A stretch of 64,000 bases of DNA from Chionoecetes opilio (taxonomy: Eukaryota > Arthropoda > Malacostraca > Decapoda > Majidae). A program made the position numbers and the translations under genes. The first letter of the stretch is position 1; each line of letters begins with the position of its first letter. This document shows positions 1 to 13,800 of this stretch, in pieces. The notes beneath the pieces are model-generated. The model worked only from the letters and a program-made list of their open reading frames with translations, was not told where the DNA came from and did not search any database. Location: positions 180,081 through 244,080 of the forward strand of contig JACEEZ010011952.1 of NCBI GenBank assembly GCA_016584305.1, written 5' to 3'.

Positions 1-102
1 ATGCAGAGGTAAATAAGGTGATAGTGTTAAGGCAAGGTTATGTAATGAGGAGGTGAACACTGCAAAACGGTCTATTGTTACCTTTAACCCCAAATCTTTT
101 AT

Positions 103-306
103 CTAACGCCCACATCTTTCCTTTGCTATATAAAATTGTCTGTTGTTAGCCATAATATTACGAAAAGTAACTGAATATACCAAATTAGCTAGTGGACAAG
201 GATACTAAACAGGTCATATCTATAAAATATTGCTTATATTAACTAAAAATCGTCTAATGGTACCCAAATTACAATGGAAATAACGTTCTGGGCCTCAAGG
301 GGTTAA
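103..306 (+). repeat. TTAA-flanked MITE family, copy 1 (5' end decayed)
   Basis: This belongs to a family of about 211-224 bp that starts TTAACCCCTTGACGCCCAGA and ends with the near-inverse, finishing AAGGGGTTAA. The shared core is GATACTAAACAGGTCATATC. In this copy the right end is intact and the left end is degenerate. Confidence 0.75.
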
Positions 307-432
307 TAACAAAACAGAAAAGGGTAACAGAAAATGGTAACATAACACAGGAAATGAACATATCCTACAGATCCAGTCTTACCCTCTGACATGACATACT
401 TAAAAGTCTGTGAAAAAGATCAAACTAAATAA

Positions 433-543
433 ACAAGGATACTAAACAGGTCATATCTATAAAATATTGCTTATATTCACTAAAAATTGTTTCATGATAG
501 CTAAATTACAATGGAAATAACGTTCTGAGCCTCAAGGGGTTAA
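433..543 (+). repeat. TTAA-flanked MITE family, copy 2 (5' truncated)
   Basis: Only the right half is present, from the GATACTAAACAGG core to AAGGGGTTAA. It ends within 10 nt of the donor of the tweek exon 553-696, so the start of that intron reads almost directly into the element. Confidence 0.8.
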
Positions 544-552
544 GCAACATAC

Positions 553-4006
<3,454 letters not shown>

Positions 4007-4084
4007 CTGACGGAACAAAGGACAACACACTTATATATCTTCAACAAAGCTTATGGTAAATACTCCACAGGAATTGGCGGCGCC

Positions 4085-4260
4085 AGCCACCACCAAATTT
4101 AACCTAACCTTGCGAGGTCTTTGCTCCCCCCTTGCCCCACCGATATCCTAACCTCCTAGCGGGCTCGACCCATCGATAAATAATCTAACCTTACCTCTTA
4201 ACAGGGGGGCTCTACCCCTCTCGTCCCCCCGGTAACCTAACACAATTTCATCTTACCTCT
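4085..4260. repeat. CCTAA-rich interspersed patch, related to 19.9-20.1 kb
   Basis: Several CTAACCT/TAACCTAACC units alternate with a GC-rich block (CGGGCTCGACCCATCGATAA). In inverse orientation this resembles TTATCGGTGGGTCAAGCCCC near 19.98 kb. The units resemble the arthropod telomere repeat (TTAGG)n but are interstitial. Confidence 0.55.
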
Positions 4261-4571
4261 TAGCGGCGGGTTGGGGGATTCTCGACACTCCGGTCATCAT
4301 TCTGTGAGGATCGTCGTCATATTCACATCTCTGGACTTAGAAGAAATCCAATCCATTTTCCCTAGATCTAGGGATATGTTTTCAAAACCACTAAATCAGA
4401 AACTATGTAGTTGTGACATATATTTTGTACCACAGCTAAATATCCTGCATTGCCCCAATGCCCCAAGCTTGTTTTGGGGGAGAGGGGGAGTATGGGCAAA
4501 CACTAGAATAATACCCAATTTTCTTCTCAGCCAAACAAACCAAAGCTCAGGTGTGTGATTGATTGAGATCC

Positions 4572-5049
4572 TACCGTAGATAACACTAAAGTCGCCAGGA
4601 CAACTTTTTTTTCGATGTACAGACGTCTGGTGGCGTAAATAGATACATTTCTACATCCATGATTTCAGGAAAGTTAGAAGGGGCTATCTGGAGAGTCTGT
4701 GTCATTTTGTGTCTTCATCTGTGCCATATTATGGCTATAAATTAACAAATTACAAAAATATCACCTGAGTGGCGACCAACACTAAGGTCGCCAGCTAATG
4801 TTTATGTTCTGAGTGTCCTCCCGCCGTCGTCGTCGCCCGAAAAAAAATGAGTAGTGAAATTTGAAACCGTATATACTTGCAGATACAAAGCATAAAACAA
4901 TGCTGAAACAGGGTAGATTATAGTCATGATATAAACTACTGTGTATCACCTTCAGTGGCACAAACAAATCAGTAGTGATGCTATAATTCGTAATATATGG
5001 CACCTGGCGACATTAGTACACCGTGGCGACTAAAGTGTTATCTAAGGTA
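4572..5049. repeat. TA-flanked foldback MITE family 2, copy 1
   Basis: Begins TACCGTAGATAACACTAAAG and ends with the inverse (CTTTAGTGTTATCTAAGGTA read on the other strand). An internal inverted motif GGCGACATTAGTAC lies near the right end. TA boundaries suggest a Tc1/mariner-type non-autonomous element. No coding sequence. Confidence 0.8.
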
Positions 5050-5345
5050 TATTGGAAGCTTTGGTAATAATGGACGAGGACTTCGCGGTATTTTTCAGAG
5101 ACACCGACTATTTTTTCCTGGCCTACAATAGGTGCTTTATCTAATGGAGATAGTTTTATTTTGCACAAACCCATAGTTTAAAAAAATAAAAAATAAAAAT
5201 TCACCTAATTTTATGGTACCGTTTCCATTAAAAACACTGTATCTCCATCAGAAAAAGCTCTAAAACTTGGCCGGGAAAAATTAGTCAGGGTCTTATAGGT
5301 TCTAATGAAACCTAACCTAACCTTATAGGTTTTAATGAAACCTAA
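5049..5345 (+). repeat. Dispersed repeat, inverse copy at 7075-7750
   Basis: ACCAAAGC-type sequence, ATGGACGAGGACTTCGCGG, GGCCTACAATAGGTGC and a final (CCTAACCTAACCTTATAGG) block all recur in inverse order at 7075-7310 and 7663-7750. The two copies are about 2 kb apart and could form a large hairpin. Confidence 0.75.
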
Positions 5346-7074
5346 CCTAACCTTAACCACAAAGTATGTAATGCCCGTTATTCGGAAGAGATAGGATGGG
5401 AATTCCTATCATACAATTCCCGGGTTATGTCCGTAAGCAATTCAATCTTTTCGTTTCTCGTGAAATTATCTTCTTTCTTTCTGTCTCTCACTTCTATCTT
5501 CCTCCCTTCCCTCACTCCCTCCCCCCCAGACACTCAGGGTACGAATCCAAATTCGTGGGACAATTATTTCGCGATCATCGATAACTAGTATATTCAAAAC
5601 TTTTCATCCTCCCCTCACCCTCCTATCAGATCAAGGAACCCTCTTAGTTTCTTAAAGTCCTTCAAAATAGATACAATAGTGACAGATCACGTTCATAAAT
5701 GGATGGGTTAGTCGAGTTATTTGCTAAATTAAAAGTCGACCAAATTTATGTTTCGACTCCACTACCTCGTCTCTCTAAAAAACGCGTTCGTAGGCTTGAA
5801 CGAAAGGAAATAACACTTTCCCCGGATATTAGAATAAACATATTTAATTCTTCTATATCAAAGTAAAAGAACTGTATTATAGGCAGCCATTTCATATGTA
5901 TACTTGTTTCATTAGTTGATTAGAGTCATTCATGGTTTGATAATCCCTTCAGGAGAAACCGTTCATAGAATCCGAACATTTCCCTTTTTCCCGCTACTAA
6001 GCCAAACCTCGCCTTAGTTCCCTCGAGGACGCCAGTCTCTCATCCACTCTTCTCCAGGTAAGACCTCGGTACCTCGCTCCTATTTCCCCCCCCTTCCTTG
6101 TTATATTATATCTATCTATATATCTATATATATAGGTAGAGTTGGTTAGCTTTTCATTAACGCATAGGAGGCCTGGCCTGTCCTTATAAGTGTTATTAAT
6201 GCGAGTCTCTCATCCACTCTTCTCCAGACTCAGACGGACGTCTTAGTCTGACGAAAAAACCCGTCACATGGTTTTTTAAGTGAAACGCAAACAACATTCT
6301 TACTCTTATATTCCCCCCCTTATATTTTCCATGTATTCCAGCGGTATGTTACATACGTAAATGATAATTCATTAATAGGATTCAGTGAGGGAGGTTATGC
6401 TCATAAGAGCTTTCCTGTATCAGATGGGGAGAGCTTTCCTGTATCAGATGGGAGAGTTTTCCTGTATCAGAGTATAGAGTTTTCCTGTATCCGATTGGAG
6501 AGCTTTCTTGTATCAGATTGGAGAGTTTTCCTGTGTTGGATTAGAGCTTATATGTGTGTCTGAAATCTCAAACAAGAGAAATAATACTTCCTGATGAATA
6601 AATAGGATGATGTTTCAAATATAGTTCTTGTGTTATTTAGTAGAAACCTCAGGTGATTATTCTGTGTTAGGACAATAATTCCCCACACTTCCAAAAAGAG
6701 TCAGCCTTACTCGGTGTAATTCTAAGTGTCAACCACGACTACTAAATAAATCATATATATCTATTCAAACGTGCTCAGGAAGTAAAACCATAGAACTACT
6801 TGCCTGAGCTGGTGGCAGCATTTCCCCTTACTCCTTAACTCCTACCCTTTCCCCTTAACCTTAACTCCTACCCCTTTCCCTTAAGTTCATTCCCATTTCA
6901 GTACTCTCCGCAGCGAGAAGTGTTCGTACTATAATTAAATAGTGAAGTCATAAGACAAATTTCAATTCTCAATTCAGTTTGTAATCAATGTAAAATCCTA
7001 ACCAATTAATATCATTCAATAACAAAGGTCCCAGCAAACGACCTATACAAAAACCCTGGCACCACAAGTATACC
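5346..7074. other. No gene seen; single-copy-looking sequence with one small tandem array
   Basis: No open frame with family features. At about 6408-6540 a unit of roughly 27 bp containing GAGAGCTTTCCTGTATCAGA repeats about five times. The rest is AT-rich sequence with pyrimidine tracts. Confidence 0.5.
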
Positions 7075-7750
7075 TAACCTAACCTTATAGGTTTCATTAA
7101 AACCTGTAAGTTTAGGTTAGGTTTCATTAAAACCTATAAAACCCTGACAAATTTTTCCCGGTCAAGTTTTAGTGTTTTTTCTGATGGAGATACAGTGTTT
7201 TTAATGGAAACGGTACCATAAAATTCGGTGATGATATTTTATTTTTTTTTTTTTTTTTTTTAAACTGGGTTTGCGCAAAATAAAACTATCTCCATTAGAA
7301 AAAGCGGTCAATTTACAGTTTCACCCAACCAACGATTTTCTGATGTGCCTTATGTTTTTCTGGTGTGTTTTTATGTGTTTTGAATGAATCTGCTAACCGT
7401 TTGTCGCAATTTTTTTTTTTTTTCTTTTTTGCAGAAATGACAAAAAAAAAAAAAATTAACCTAAACCTAACCTAACCTTTACCTAACTAGAAAATAAAAA
7501 ATAAAAAAATAACTATCTACCTAAAAATAAAAAATAAAAATAAAATAAAAAATAAAAATTGCAACAGAAACGGTTAGCAGATTCATTCAAAACACATAAA
7601 AACACACCAGAAAAACATAAGGTGCATCAGAAAATCGTTGGTTGGGTGAAACTGTAAATTATCCGAAAAAGCACCTATTGTAGGCCATGAAAAAATAGTC
7701 GGTCTCTGAAATCAACCGCGAAGTTCTCGTCCATTATTACCAAAGCTTAT
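7075..7750 (-). repeat. Inverse copy of the 5049-5345 repeat, split by a nested foldback
   Basis: Reading right to left, 7750-7663 then 7309-7075 reproduces the order of 5049-5345. The block between is an unrelated foldback element inserted after TTAGAAAAAGCGGTC. Confidence 0.75.
7310..7660. repeat. Foldback element nested in a dispersed repeat
   Basis: The left arm AATTTACAGTTTCACCCAAC is inverted at the right end and continues for about 100 bp per arm (CGATTTTCTGATG, AATCTGCTAACCGTTT), separated by A- and T-rich spacer. It interrupts the surrounding repeat cleanly, giving relative age: the foldback is the younger insertion. Confidence 0.85.
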
Positions 7751-7856
7751 ACATACAATTTTAGAAGCCATATATTTTGGATTGAACTGTACACTTCACC
7801 TGGCCACACCATCACAGGTGTAGCCGAAAGGGTCAAAAGGCCTCTTCAAGCAGTCC

Positions 7857-8117
7857 TACCGTAGATAACACTATAGTCGCCAGTCACTTGCCACTGCACT
7901 AATGTCGCCAGGCGCCATATATTACGAATTTTAGCATCACTACAGACTTGTATGTGCCACTGAACAGGCATGTACAGCAGTAAATATTATGTACATCACA
8001 CTACATGTCTTCAGTGGCACATAAAAGTCTGTAGTGATGCTAAAATTCGTAATATATTGTGGCTGGCGACATTAGTGCAGTGGCAAGTGACTGGCGACTA
8101 TAGTGTTATCTACGGTA
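7857..8117. repeat. TA-flanked foldback MITE family 2, copy 2 (near-perfect palindrome)
   Basis: TACCGTAGATAACACTATAG at the left is matched by its inverse at the right. The inner arms (CGAATTTTAGCATCACTACA) also pair, so almost all of the 261 bp can fold back. It lies between the tweek and dehydrogenase starts. Confidence 0.88.
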
Positions 8118-8985
8118 GGTGTTCATCTGTGAGTGTGTGGGTAAAGTGACAGCTCTGACATGTACACTCACTCACCTGCAAACATTATGTACAGGTAAAT
8201 CACGTCTTGTAGTCGTAGCGGCATTATCTCGGGCCGCTCTTCCCTCTTCTACATTCCTTCACATTTTCTTTCATCTATACATTGTTCCCCAGGTTTAGCA
8301 GGAGGTTAGATGAGGAAGAGATAAGGGACTTGGGAGGAAGGGTTTGTTGTTGTTATTGTTGAGTGTTGTTGATGTTACAGACAGCTGCGGGTATTGCAAA
8401 AGTGACCCTCGGCATGCGCACCAGAACAAGCCCATTGTCTTACTTTGTCTTATCCCTATCAATTTCTTTCTTCAGCACTTTACTTTCGTTCCCTTGTTAT
8501 AGATCACCTTAAAAAAAAGGGGGGGGGGAAAAAAAAAAAAAAAAAAACACAAAAGGAACAATCAGCAATTTTTGGATGATTGACCAGAGAAAATAAGAGG
8601 AAAGAAAGTGAAAGAAACTAAAATACAAGATAAGAGAAGACAACTAATTAAAGACCCAGACAGCAAGAAGAAACAAGTCAGGAAGTGCCGTTGAAAAAGG
8701 CCAGTAGACTCTCCGACCAACAACTGCTGAACTGAACCACCTGACAGTTAAGAAAAACAACGCATAAAGTAGATACAGTGTGTTATACAGTTGAATTATA
8801 CAAATAAGTAGTGAGATCAGTAGTGAGTAACCCATTTGCGCAGGTGTTACTGAGTTGCCATTCACTGTGCCAGGTATATTAATAAGCATAACCCACGCAC
8901 CCTATCACTCTGAGTCTACTCCTCGACCAGTCTCTGCAGGGTTATATACACACACGCCCCTAAGCCTAGCAAGCATCGTGCCATC
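8118..8985. promoter_or_regulatory. Putative shared upstream region of tweek and the dehydrogenase
   Basis: About 0.8 kb between the candidate minus-strand exon at 8176 and the plus-strand start at 8986. It contains poly(A)/poly(G) runs near 8510-8550 but no core promoter motif that I would commit to. The call rests only on position between likely divergent genes. Confidence 0.3.
8176..8185 (-). other. Possible first coding exon end of the tweek gene (ATG TTT GCA G, then donor)
   Basis: On the minus strand an ATG at 8185 is followed by MFA and one extra base, then a consensus donor GTGAGT (8175-8170). The leftover phase (one base) is exactly what the 3870-4006 exon needs, giving MFAVSAAEEE. 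This would place the tweek start about 800 bp from the start of the plus-strand dehydrogenase, a head-to-head arrangement. A phase match occurs by chance one time in three, so this is only a candidate. Confidence 0.3.
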
Positions 8986-10730
8986 ATGTGGTTGGAGGTG
9001 GTGGTGGTGGTGGTGATAGCGGTGGTGTCGGTTCGCGTAGTGTACCGCAGAAGGGCTGGTCGCTGCCTCTCCCCCGCCAGGCTGCACGGCAAGACAGTCA
9101 TCGTCACGGGAAGTTCCGCTGGTAAGAGATTAATAAGGAATGTCAATGATATAATTTTATCTTTTTTTATTTCTTTTAATGCATAGATATAGGACCGTAC
9201 ATTTGTGGACCAAGTTTCGCGCCTGTTGTAATCAGCGCGAAACTCGAATTCGCGAAACCCTATGTGCTTTGAACTAATGGGGAAATAAGGTAATCGGGAT
9301 CCAAATCAGAATAATTTCGGTATTGGACAATACAAAACTCAAATAAATTACTTACATCATTGTATAGATCAGCACAGGGGCGTATTTAGGATCTTGAAAC
9401 ATTGGGGGCTTAGCCCAGCCAAGAGATCTATATTTTTTTACAGGATTACAGCAGTCATATAGATTGTATATTCCCAATGCTTTGTTCAATACTGAAATCT
9501 GACCCACCTCGGTCTTATACCTTCTTACTTTTTTTTTTTTTTACATCACAAAGGACTGGCCAAGGACACACAAAAATGCACATAAAAAAATGCACTTCGA
9601 AAAAAATGCACTTTGAAAAAACGAAAAAAAAAAACTTCGAAAAAATGCACTTTGAAAAAACGAAAAAAAACACACTTCGAAAAAATGCACTTCGAAAAAA
9701 ATGCACTTCGAAAAAAATGCACTTCGAAAAAAGGGCATTTCGAAAAAATGCACCTCGAAAAAAATGCAATTCGAAAAAAATGCACTTAAAAAAAAATGCA
9801 GTTCTGTTAACTCTGTGCCTTGTCCATCTGATATTCTCTTCTTCACCTCTCCAAAAGGTCTTTTGGTGTCTCCTCTGTCATGCACTCCTCATCTCCTCTG
9901 TTCTTCCTCCTCTCTCATGTCCTGCTCGTCATAAAAAGGATGCCATCAGCATACGCTAAGTAACATCTAACCAAATATCTTGTTTTTTACTACAATTTTA
10001 TGTTGGCCCCAGTCAGAGCTTATCTTATTTTTGTGAGAGAAAAAATATTATAATAAATAAATAAATATATAAAAAAGGTATTTGAGATCCGGGGCTCTTC
10101 ATAAAACATTCGGGGCTACACAACCCAATGCCCTGGGCCGACATAAACAAAAACATAAGTATTGTTAAGCATACTTAGCAGACGAAAATTTGCTTTTTGA
10201 CGACAGTTCCATAATCCTGTTAAGCAGACTTTAATCGGATAAGTATTTTTGTTTCTTAAATATTTAAGTGTAAGATCAGCAAATTTTTGTCTGCTAAGTA
10301 CGCTTAACAATACTTATTTTTTGTTTATGTCGGCCCAGGCCTAACTACGGCCCTGGATCAGCAACATTTGAGTGTTGGTCTGGCGCAGTTTTTATCTGAT
10401 TAGACTAGTAAAATTCTTATACATATAATACAGTAGTCTTTGACATGTACTATATTACTGAAATTTCTTGTTTCTGTTTGATAAAACATGTAGCTATGTA
10501 GTAGGTTTTACTATGTAGCACTGGAAGAAATAATGTATCAATAGTTCTTTTACTGCTCTGCACAGAAAAATAAAGTTTGTTTCTCAATAACCCAAAAACT
10601 TATTACCTTGCCTTGCTTACAACCAGGCATCGGGAAGGCTGCTGCTTTGGACTTTGCCAAGCGCGGAGCAAGAGTCATTCTGGCCTGCAGGAACCTGGAC
10701 AAGGCAGGGAAGGTGGCAGGTAGGTGTGTT

Positions 10731-10807
<77 letters not shown>

Positions 10808-13800
10808 CCCTATAATATACAAATTCATTTAATTTATAGTCATTAATCGTGAATAGCATAATCATTAATTTACCTTTAGTACTATGAAGTAAAAGGTGAT
10901 GCATACAGCTCAATGCTATTTTCATTAATTAATTCACTTTGAATACCTTAAGAAGTGGTATACATACTATATTTATTTAAGTCAATTCATTATGATTGAT
11001 GGAAGAAGATGTATGGTCACAATCATGACATACTGTGATATAAATTTTATTTACACTCATCAACAAACTCCATTAAAGAAACTATTAGGATTATTGCTTC
11101 ATTTCTTTGCAGATGAAATAATAGAATGCTCCGGGAACAGCAGTGTGGAGGTGCGACAGCTGGACACCTCTGACCTCAGCTCTGTCCGGCACTTTGCTGC
11201 GGGAATTCTCAAGTCTGAGGAGTATTTGCACATTTTGGTAAGCTCTGGTATTCCCATCGTCACTATTTATTTTTTGGAATCATCTACAAAGAGAAGCAAG
11301 TACATATTTCCTTTTTCTAACTGCCAGTATTTTAGAAGGGATAGAAGTAAGCATCTTAGGCATTATGATATACTTAGTCACTTATCCTGTCAATGACGAG
11401 AGAAAAAAAATTTGTTTAGAAGCCAATATAAGTTCCCCTTTGGGTCCTGCCTTCACCAATGCAATGCTTGCCCACAAGATTGCCCAGGAACAGTATAAGC
11501 AGCATGAGCAACAGTAAGGTGCTGTAGGGTGTGCATTATTAACCTCTTCACACCCAGATCTTTCCTTTGCTATAAGAAAATGTATGTTGTCGAGCCATAA
11601 AATTACGAAGTCACTTAATATACCAAATTAGTTAGTGGACAAGGATACTAAACAGGTCATATCTATAAAATATTGCTTATAGTAACTAAAATTTGTCTAA
11701 TGGCACCCAAATTACAATGGAAATTACGTTCTGGGTCTCAAGGGGTTAAGGCTGTCCACCAGTGCTGCACTACTGTGGCCGCACACTAACATCTGCTGCC
11801 TTTCTTCTTCTTTCTGTTTAACGTCATATTTTCCATACCTTATGAGGTTAGACGGCCGATGATACGCTTCCAACTATCTCTATCCGTTGCCTCAACTTCT
11901 TCAATGCTGCCTGCCTTATAGGTGAATAACACTATTTCTTCAATGCTGCCTGCCTTATAGGTGAATAACACTATTTCTTCAATGCTGCCTGCCTTATAGG
12001 TGAATAATGCTCTATTTCTTCAATGCTGCCTGCCTTATAGGTGAATAACACTATTTCTTCAATGCTGCCTGCCTTATAGGTGAATAACACTATTTCTTCA
12101 ATGCTGCCTGCCTTATAGGTGAATAACACTATTTCTTCAATGCTGCCTGCCTTATAGGTGAATAACACTATTTCTTCAATGCTGCCTGCCTTATAGGTGA
12201 ATAACACTATTTCTTCAATGCTGCCTGCCTTATAGGTGAACAACGCTGGCATAATAGGTCCCCGCCAGAAGAAACTCACCGAGGATGGCCTGGAGCTCAC
12301 CATGGCCACTAACCACTATGGCCACTTTCTGCTGACCAACCTGCTGCTTGGTAAAGGGGAAATAATCATGAATTCCTTTAGTTCATGTTAGTTTTAGTGA
12401 TGTTCTTCATTGGGTGTGTCACCTTTCTGGAAACAAGTTGTGTATTCATGGAGGCGTGATGAGATGCAGGATTGATACAAGGTTATTGCTCAATACATGC
12501 CTCTTATAGAAAATGGGAGATGGTTAACAAAAAGAAACATTGATGATTGATGTATTCTTTGTCATTCGAACTTCTTCAATCCTGTAGAGTAAGGGAGGGA
12601 GGGATTGCTTGCTGGATTGAATATGAGAGAAAAAGGTAATTCCGATAAATCAAATAGAGGAGTAAGAGGATGATTGATTTAATGCCAAAAAAAGGAATGT
12701 GCCAGACAGGAGTAGGAGGAAGACAAGTCTGACAGAACGTGATGGTTTGCAGGGCTGTTGAAGAGGAGTGCCCCCAGTAGGATCATCAATGTATCCTCTC
12801 TGGCGCACAAGTTCTGTTATAAGTTGGATCCTGAGGACTTGAACTTTGAAAAATCTTCCTATATGATGGGTTATTCAACATACGGTCAGAGCAAACTTTG
12901 TAATGTTCTGTTCACACTAGAACTTTCCAATAAGCTCAAAGGCACAGGTAAGCCTCCTCACCTCCACTACTTCACATTTTGTTATGAAATTTCTGAGTTG
13001 GTTTCTGAAGTATTCTGAGTATTGTACTTTGTGTGTGTTCAGTGTTGACGTAGTAACTGGTGATAGATTAAAGAAATGCTGCAATATTGACTTTATCCGT
13101 AGGTGTCACAGCCAATTGTCTGTGTCCTGGCTCCGTGGCCACTGAGATTTTTCATAAGACAGCTGGTATACTGTTTTACATTGCACACTTACTGTTCCTA
13201 CTGATGGCTAAGGTAAGACTGAGTATGATAATGTATGAGAGAGAAAGAGGGGGGGGGTGAACTATAAGTGTGTGCAAGGATAGGTGTATAAGTGTATATG
13301 GACGAGAGGAAGTGGAGACTTTATGTTTTACTTAACTACTTCAGTGAGCTCTGAGGAACAGATATCATAGTCATCTTTCTGTTATACGTCAGATTTCCTA
13401 TAATGTCTTACGAGGTTAGACGGTTGATGATACGCTTCCAATTCTATTGTCAGCGTACATCATTTAAAATACACACAACCCTCGTTTTCCCAGGACTAAT
13501 AGGGGGGAGCACTGGTCCGGGAACCGCAAACGTCCGGGAATCGCAACAGTCCGAGGCCATTATCCACCCCTGGACATTTATCCTACTCTAGTATTTACTG
13601 TCCGGCAACCGCTTATATCAACTACCCCGCCGCGGACTTTTACGTCACTTTGTTGTTGTTTTTAGGGCTGCGAGGATCCCTTGGGGAACACTATGAGCCC
13701 TGGTGATGTCCTATGATGCTATCACAGGCGCTGTAGTTGACCTGTCTTCCTCAGGAAGGCACAGGTGAGGCGGATGACAGCGTGTTGCCAGGATGGGGGG

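Larger units (their letters stand above)
9375..10355. mobile_element. hAT-like non-autonomous element with 8-bp target duplication
   Basis: GATCAGCA flanks both sides (9367-9374 and 10356-10363). The ends are CAGGGGCGTATTTAGGAT and, inverted, CAGGGCCGTAGTTAGGCC. An 8-bp duplication and CAGGG-type ends are hAT hallmarks. It lies in dehydrogenase intron 1 and carries a LINE tail, a 16-bp array and a foldback as passengers. Confidence 0.88.

Noticed and set aside
9477..9959. 160-codon plus-strand ORF rich in KKMHFE
   Set aside because: Translation of the 16-bp ATGCACTTCGAAAA array and flanking intron sequence.
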